Source: Cherax quadricarinatus (lineage: Eukaryota; Arthropoda; Malacostraca; Decapoda; Parastacidae). From it: DNA of 64,000 bases. Where the stretch lies: positions 103,996,454 to 104,060,453 of the forward strand of contig NC_091292.1 in assembly GCF_038502225.1 (NCBI RefSeq). The letters run 5' to 3'. Shown here in pieces: positions 58,524 to 64,000 of the stretch. The translations under genes were made by a program, and so were the position numbers. Below the pieces are notes generated by a model that was given only the letters and a program-made list of their open reading frames with translations, did not search any database and had not been told where the DNA came from. How positions within the stretch are numbered: position 1 is the first letter of the stretch; every line of letters begins with the position of its first letter.

Positions 58524-59801
58524 CTAGGTCACTCTCCCTGAGCCGTGAGCTTTATCATACCTCTGCTTAAAGCTATGTATGGATCCTGCCTCCACTACAT
58601 CGCTTCCCAAACTATTCCACTTACTGACTACTCTGTGGCTGAAGAAATACTTCCTAACATCCCTGTGATTCATCTGTGTCTTCAGCTTCCAACTGTGTCC
58701 CCTTGTTACTGTGTCCAATCTCTGGAACATCCTGTCTTTGTCCACCTTGTCAATTCCTCTCAGTATTTTGTATGTCGTTATCATGTCCCCCCTATCTCTC
58801 CTGTCCTCCAGTGTCGTCAGGTTGATTTCCCTTAACCTCTCCTCGTAGGACATACCTCTTAGCTCGGGGACTAGTCTTGTTGCAAACCTTTGCACTTTCT
58901 CTAGTTTCTTTACGTGCTTGGCTAGGTGTGGGTTCCAAACTGGTGCCGCATACTCCAATATGGGCCTAACGTACACGGTGTACAGGGTCCTGAATGATTC
59001 CTTATTAAGATGTCGGAATGCTGTTCTGAGGTTTGCTAGGCGCCCATATGCTGCAGAAGTTATTTGGTTGATGTGCGCTTCAGGAGATGTGCCTGGTGTT
59101 ATACTCACCCCAAGATCTTTTTCCTTGAGTGAGGTTTGTAGTCTCTGGCCCCCTAGACTGTACTCCGTCTGCGGTCTTCTTTGCCCTTCCCCAATCTTCA
59201 TGACTTTGCACTTGGTGGGATTGAACTCCAGGAGCCAATTGCTGGACCAGGTCTGCAGCCTGTCCAGATCCCTTTGTAGTTCTGCCTGGTCTTCGATCGA
59301 GTGAATTCTTCTCATCAACTTCACGTCATCTGCAAACAGGGACACCTCAGAGTCTATTCCTTCCGTCATGTCGTTCACAAATACCAGAAACAGCACTGTG
59401 CCTAGGACTGCCCCCTGTGGGACCCCGCTGGTCACAGGTGCCCACTCTGACACCTCGCCACGTACCATGACTCGCTGCTGTCTTCCTGACAAGTATTCCC
59501 TGATCCATTGTAGTGCCTTCCCTGTTATCCCTGCTTGGTCCTCCAGTTTTTGCACCAATCTCTTGTGTGGAACTGTGTCAAACGCCTTCTTGCAGTCCAA
59601 GAAAATGCAATCCACCCACCCCTCCCTCTCTTGTCTTACTGCTGTCACCATGTCATAGAACTCCAGTAGGTTTGTGACACAGGATTTCCCGTCCCTGAAA
59701 CCATGTTGGCTGCTGTTGAGATCGTTCCTTTCTAGGTGTTCCACTACTCTTCTCCTGATAATCTTCTCCATGATTTTGCATACTATACATGTCAGTGACA
59801 C
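58524..59801 (-). pseudogene. LINE family A reverse transcriptase (main segment)
   Basis: 425 residues. HGFRDGKSCVTNLL (33-46), motif A CIFLDCKKAFDTVPHKRL (catalytic D69), motif B TSGVPQGAVLGTVLFLVF (124-141), motif C SLFADDVKL with D158 and D159, motif D LLEFNPTKCKVMKIG, thumb with ILEYAAPVWNPHLAKHV, and a C-terminal RKYFFSHRVVSKWNSLGSD block common in CR1/L2-type LINEs. All catalytic residues are present. The apparent start MSLTC is internal: the true frame continues upstream as HEALNYRPV after the frameshift at about 59841. Confidence 0.9.
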
Positions 59802-59820
59802 TGGTCTGTAGTTTAATGCT

Positions 59821-60507
59821 TCATGTCTGTCTCCTTTTTTTAAAGATTGGGACTACATTTGCTGTCTTCCATGTCTCAGGCAATCTCCCTGTTTCGATAG
59901 ATGTATTGAATATTGTTGTTAGGGGTACACATAACGCCTCTGCTCCCTCTCTCAATACCCATGGGGAGATGTTATCTGGCCCCATTGCCTTTGAGGTATC
60001 TAGCTCACTCAGAAGCCTCTTCACTTCTTCCTCGGTTGTGTGCACTGTGTCCAGCACATGGTGGTGTGCCCCACCTCTCTGTCTTTCTGGAGCCCCTTCT
60101 GTCTCCTCTGTGAACACTTCTTTGAATCTCTTGTTGAGTTCCTCACATACTTCACGGTCATTTCTTGTTGTCTCTCCTCCTTCCTTCCTTAGCCTGATTA
60201 CCTGGTCCTTGACTGTTGTTTTCTTCCTGATGTGGCTGTACAACAGTTTCGGGTCAGATTTGGCTTTCGCTGCTATGTCGTTTTCATATTGTCTTTGGGC
60301 CTCCCTTCTTATCTGTGCATATTCGTTTCTGGCTCTACGACTGCTCTCCTTATTCTCCTGGGTCCTTTGCCTTCTATATTTCTTCCATTCCCTAGCACAC
60401 TTGGTTTTTGCCTCCCTGCACCTTTGGGTAAACCATGGGCTCATCCTGGCTTTTTCATTATTCCTGTTACCCTTGGGTACAAACCTCTCCTCAGCCTCCT
60501 TGCATTT
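59821..60507 (-). pseudogene. LINE family A ORF2, region upstream of and entering the RT
   Basis: Reading from 60507 gives KEAEERFVPKGNRNNEKARM, SPWFTQRCREAKTKCAREWK (the basic linker after the endonuclease) and TSKAMGPDNISPWVL, the first RT block, then ETWKTANVVPIFKK. It ends in a shifted frame because a run of seven A (59835-59841 on +, as T) has one base too many; with six, the frame joins HEALNYRPVSL. This may be a real mutation or a homopolymer sequencing error. Confidence 0.85.
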
Positions 60508-60508
60508 T

Positions 60509-60530
60509 GTGTGTGTGTGTACTCACCTAT
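60509..60530. repeat. (TG)n microsatellite
   Basis: A short TG tract between the truncated LINE and the next family A tail. Confidence 0.9.
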
Positions 60531-60809
60531 TTGTGGTTGCAGGGGTCGATTCATAGCTCCTGGCCCGCCTCTTCACTGATTGCTACTAGGTCCTCTCTCT
60601 CCCTGCTCCATGAGCTTTATCATACCTCGCCTTAAAACTATGTATGGTTCCCGCCTCCATTACTTCACTTTCTAGGCTATTCCACAGCCTGACTACTCTA
60701 TGACTGAAGAAATACTTCCTAACATCCCTTTGATTCATCTGAGTCTTCAACTTCCAATTGTGACCTCTTGTTTCTGTGTCCCATCTCTGGAAAATCCCGT
60801 CTTTGTCCT
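60531..60809 (-). mobile_element. LINE family A subfamily, 3' fragment
   Basis: The last 280 bp of a related copy. On minus it begins KDGIFQRWDTETRGHNWKL and includes the RDVRKYFFSHRVV-type block, then the tail. It differs consistently from the copies at 15-17 and 58 kb (for example CTCCATGAGC for CCGTGAGC) and is closer to the fragment at 1-316, so at least two subfamilies are present. Confidence 0.8.
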
Positions 60810-60841
<32 letters not shown>

Positions 60842-60920
60842 CACCTATTTGTAGTTGCAGGGGTCGACTCACAGCTCCTGGCCCCACCTCTTCGCTAGTT
60901 GCTATTAGATCCACTTTCTC
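60810..60920 (-). mobile_element. (TG)n tract and LINE family A tail fragment
   Basis: A TG tract at about 60810-60838, then TACTCACCTATTTGTAGTTG through CCACCTCTTCGCTAGTTGC, truncated at about 60920. It is the third in the stack of family A tails. Confidence 0.75.
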
Positions 60921-62280
60921 CCTGTGTATGTGTGAGCGTGCGTGTGCGTGCGTGCATGCGCTTATACTGTACAATGGCCGAAATTCATGTGTCCGTGTTT
61001 ATTGTAGTATGTGTATATTTACAAGCGTGCATGCGTACATCCCTACCATTCGTGTGTGCGGTCGATCGTGTGCTGTGCGCGTATATACATCTGTGTTTGT
61101 TTATGTTTTTCCACTCCTGCTATGAGCAGTGTTTTTATCTATAATCGTGATTTGTGCGTGTGTGGAGGGATGGGGTCGCCTTTTTCTAACTATACTGTTG
61201 AGATATACTCTTAGAATGTTTAGTACACCAGTGAATGCACACACTTGTAGAGTTGTAAGGATTTAACCTAAGGAGGTAGTACTTTATTATCAGAGTTACT
61301 TATTACCGGGTTGTTAAAGGTATGGAGACCATTTTCTCAGTCAGCTAAAAGCAAGACATTAAGAAACCAAGACAACTACAGACTAACAGATCCATATTTG
61401 GAAGTCCTGACGGCCAGCCCTCATGGATGTCAACACTGGAGATGTCTATATGTTTATTTTCAACTCTTCTTGATCACTCATCACTTGTCAACTTTACCAC
61501 TGCATTAAAATAAACAATTATTTTATTATTTTATGGTCACAATCTTGTCCAGTGATATTAGCTGTAATTACTACCAAATTCTGACAATACCAAATGTTCG
61601 CAGTACAGGCACTCTTATGCCCCTCGCAGGCTTATACCTAAGCCCACTTTCAAAAAGAAACTAAGGAATTTACAACCTCATCTCGCTTTTCTGACTTTGC
61701 TTACATTGTGCGTCTGAGTGTTCACTGACGATATCACGTACTATGACCACTTAGCCGTTCCTTGTACCCGCCTGACGACACTAAATGCTGAGAAACTGAT
61801 ATTAAGACGAAGATACTTAAAAACAGGAGGAACTTACAAGAGGGACTTGCATAAAACAATATGCATAAAAGTGAATTAATTTCAATGAGATAATTAGTGC
61901 TGGAGTTATATAAAAAATTATATTCTTAAGACATTGTTAAAAAAAACTGAGGCAATTCAAAATTGAAATACTTTGATGCAGGTGCATTTCAGCAAACGAA
62001 AACTTAAAAGTGACTACTGATACTTTAAAAAAATACTCCAAGCGATGACAATTCGTGACAGGTAATTTGAAGTGCGGGTACACGCGCTGCTTAACACCTC
62101 CCCCCACCACCTGTCACCCAGCAGTGTCGCCTGGCACAGCGCAACACCCACCAACACATTTGCAGACATGATAGAATAATTAGCGAGATGGAATTCTCAC
62201 AACCACCACCTGCTTCTACGGGACATGTGCCCTGAAACAGACAGAAGCTCTTTCGCTTCTCCACTAGGAACACCAACCTA

Positions 62281-62284
<4 letters not shown>
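60921..62284. other. No gene recognised
   Basis: 60930-61170 is TG/CG-rich and degenerate; the rest is unique AT-rich sequence without coding character. Confidence 0.45.

Positions 62285-62374
<90 letters not shown>
62285..62374. repeat. (TA)n microsatellite
   Basis: Pure TA array. Confidence 0.95.
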
Positions 62375-62376
<2 letters not shown>

Positions 62377-62377
62377 A

Positions 62378-62480
62378 CGAGTCTTCGTTACACACGCTTC
62401 CCCCGTTCATCTAGCAGTAAATCGCTACAGTACATAGAAGTTAGTCGACTGTTAAGGATCGCAGCCTATGAGTAAATGTT
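62378..62480 (+). mobile_element. Diverged tRNA-Val SINE fragment
   Basis: GTTCATCTAGCAGTAAATCG, GTTAGTCGACTG and GATCGCAGCCT follow the order of the SINE at 21990-22070 with many differences. The head and tail are absent. Confidence 0.6.
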
Positions 62481-62514
62481 CATATGGGGATGAAGTGAGA
62501 GAGGGAGTAAACGA

Positions 62515-62830
62515 TGGTGTATCTGATCAGTTTCAATAGTTTTTCCGTCGCAACCCAGCCTGAGGCCAGACTTCTTTTTTAATTACACGATCAACTTAAG
62601 CTTTACTGCCAACGTTCAACAGGTCTACATAACCATCACATTTCAAACCTTGATATTTGCTGCAAGAAGCTGTCCAGTTACCTCTTAAATCTTTCCCCAT
62701 TGTTCTGCCTATATTTTTGTATCTGTTGGTAGTAAAAGATTTAAGAGTCTTAGACCACGTATGTCGTGTTCTCTTATTGTGCTCTAACTCCCTTAGCTCT
62801 CCCTCCACCAAGTTATGATAGTGTGTAGAT
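62515..62830 (-). pseudogene. Possible decayed LINE C-terminal fragment
   Basis: AGCTGTCCAGTTACCTCTTA and ATCTGTTGGTAGTAAAAG on + resemble the minus-strand family B stretch at 12920-13010 (GTGCCTGTCCAGTGTCTTCT, then TATGCTGGTAGGCAGTTG). Weak. Confidence 0.4.
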
Positions 62831-62859
62831 TATGGATCTGCCCCTTAATTACTTACCAT

Positions 62860-63220
62860 GAGAATGAGTGAAAGTTAAGGCTGCTGAAGGAAAAATAAGA
62901 CGTATGGAGGAAAAAATTAACGAAAAGGGATAAAACGAACGAGAAGAGAGTAGAAAAGCCGTGGACAGTAATGAATGACAATACAGAGAAAGAGGAGATA
63001 AACAACGAGAAGAGAATGATTAGGAACAGGAGGAACAAGAGACGTTATAGCAACAGGTGATACAGGTGAGGAATGAAGGTGATCATGTTAAGGAATGAAA
63101 GTGACCATGTTAGATGAACTGGGAAAACTGATAGAGAATGAGGTGTAACACATGTCAAGTGACAGGCAAGGGAAGAGAGGTTGCTGGGGTGGCGTATGCT
63201 AGGTGAGAGGGAGGGTGGGG
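62860..63220. other. Purine-rich low-complexity region
   Basis: A/G-rich phrases with a short duplication AGGAATGAAAGTGA/AGGAATGAAGGTGA at 63070-63105. No gene. Confidence 0.55.
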
Positions 63221-63242
63221 AGGAAGAGGTGTTGCAGCGTGT

Positions 63243-63340
63243 CAGGTGAGTGGAGGGGAGAGTCAAGTGAGGGAAGGGGAGAGTCAGGTGAGTGGAGGGG
63301 AGAGTCAAGTGAGGGAAGGGGAGAGTCAGGTGAGTGGAGA
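63243..63340. repeat. 42 bp tandem repeat, about 2.5 copies
   Basis: GTCAGGTGAGTGGAGGGGAG followed by AGTCAAGTGAGGGAAGGGGAG, repeated. Confidence 0.9.
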
Positions 63341-63344
63341 ACCC

Positions 63345-63705
63345 TACAGCTACCTGCAAGGTTCACACAGGTACCCGAGGACCCTACTATTACTTGCATG
63401 GTTCATACAGGTACCCGAGGACCCTACAACTACCTACATGGTTCATACAGGTACCCGAGGACCCTACAACTACCTACATGGTTCATACAGGTACCCGAGG
63501 ACCCCACAACTAACTGCCTGGTTCATACAGGTACCCGAGTACCCTACAACTATCTGCATGGTTCATATAGGTACCCGAAGACCTTACTATTACCCGCATG
63601 GTTCATACAGGTACCCGAGAACCCTACAGCTACCTGCATGGTTCACACAGGTACCCGAGGACCCTACAATTAACTACATAATTCCTACAGGTACCCGAGG
63701 ACTCA
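63345..63705. repeat. 40 bp minisatellite, about nine copies
   Basis: Unit AGGTACCCGAGGACCCTACA followed by ACTACCTACATGGTTCATAC. Readings on + across it are artefacts. Confidence 0.95.
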
Positions 63706-63779
63706 TGATTAGAAAAACCACAACTAGAAAAAGTGTTGGCAATGAGTTGAGTGTGTGAGTGGGTTACCCTCAGCTGACA

Positions 63780-63935
63780 GTGAAGTCTCAGTATCATGAG
63801 AGAGAATGTCTACATTTGTCTTTGTAGAATTAAAGTTGTACAGTACTGACAACTTGATGAAGAAGACACATGTGCAACACCATCGTATCTATGCTGAAGA
63901 CGTTCCGCCAACTAGTGGTTTTATCAACTCAAAAC
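63780..63935 (-). mobile_element. Penelope-type terminal repeat fragment (family 2), decayed
   Basis: The reverse complement follows the 24.5/25.0 kb repeats: TTGATAAAACCACTAGTTGG, CGGAACGTC, and GTTGCACATGTGTCTTCTTC. It is diverged and truncated. Confidence 0.6.
63894..63932 (-). ncRNA. Decayed hammerhead-like motif (family 2)
   Basis: On minus: stem I TTGAG/TTCAG (pairs with two G·U), core TTGATAA plus A, stem II CCA/TGG with an A·C mismatch at its base, and GGAA where the other copies have GAAA, then CG and TC. The change in the invariant GAAA should abolish activity. Confidence 0.55.
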
Positions 63936-64000
63936 AGAGGTTAATAGAGGTGTAGACACGGGAGACAATAGAAAACGAGGTAACACGGGAGACAGTAGAA
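63936..64000. repeat. Short duplicated phrase at window edge
   Basis: ACACGGGAGACAATAGAA and ACACGGGAGACAGTAGAA occur about 30 bp apart. The repeat may continue beyond the window. Confidence 0.6.

Larger units (their letters stand above)
58453..60507 (-). mobile_element. LINE family A, longest copy
   Basis: Minus-strand non-LTR retrotransposon of about 2.05 kb, 5'-truncated at about 60507 against a TG tract. It spans the region upstream of the RT, the whole RT and the C-terminus, then a tail of about 75 bp ending in TAGGTGAGTA and the CA tract. It has two open segments separated by one frameshift. The 5' portion with endonuclease and any ORF1 is missing, so it could not move on its own. Confidence 0.9.

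Noticed and set aside
58524..59801. Active, complete LINE ORF2
   Set aside because: The element is 5'-truncated (no endonuclease) and has a frameshift near 59841.

Overview
The window looks like non-genic, repeat-dominated DNA from a large eukaryotic genome. Several elements (the LINE families, a tRNA-Val-headed SINE, and a short element ending in a CCCTGCCT-CGGTGGGA block) resemble repeats I associate with decapod crustaceans such as crayfish, lobsters or shrimp. That assignment is from memory and is an inference. I found no host protein-coding gene I can defend, no rRNA, no functional tRNA and no CRISPR. Nearly every long open reading frame is a by-product of a tandem repeat or a decayed retroelement.

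Layout. 0-1.1 kb: decayed 3' ends of a LINE (family A) with a CA microsatellite. 1.1-6.2 kb: TA arrays holding a 3.2 kb palindrome made of two head-to-head, 5'-truncated Penelope-like elements (reverse transcriptase plus GIY-YIG nuclease, hammerhead-like RNA motifs at the outer ends), then two 389 bp TA-flanked elements with 25 bp terminal inverted repeats. 6.2-14 kb: fragments of LINE family B, including part of its endonuclease domain, a hAT-type non-autonomous element and short minisatellites. 14-18.5 kb: a 27 bp minisatellite, two truncated family A LINEs separated by TG tracts, and more family B. 18.5-25.4 kb: low-complexity DNA, tRNA-derived SINEs, and a tandem pair of Penelope-type terminal repeats, each with a hammerhead-like motif. 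25.7-27.4 kb: a family B LINE reverse transcriptase broken by one nonsense codon. 27.4-38.2 kb: a cluster of about ten unrelated minisatellites with periods from 11 to 36 bp, many strongly C-rich on the + strand. 38.2-45.9 kb: the lowest-repeat part, with TA arrays, two more TIR elements and a SINE copy, but no gene I recognise. 45.9-56.1 kb: one 10.1 kb array of a 30 bp unit with about 337 copies and a higher-order repeat of about 2.7 kb. 56.1-64 kb: degenerate family B LINE, the most complete family A LINE (one frameshift), microsatellites, a 40 bp minisatellite, and a decayed hammerhead-like motif at the right edge.

There are no cooperating host genes to describe. The structure comes from mobile elements and the simple repeats they seed or land in: family A LINEs end in CA tracts and are stacked head to tail through them, while TIR elements and Penelope copies sit inside TA arrays. 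The most interesting signals are the small hammerhead-like RNA folds in three or four Penelope-type sequences, with palindromic stem III segments that suggest dimer action, and the 10 kb 30 bp array with its higher-order organisation.
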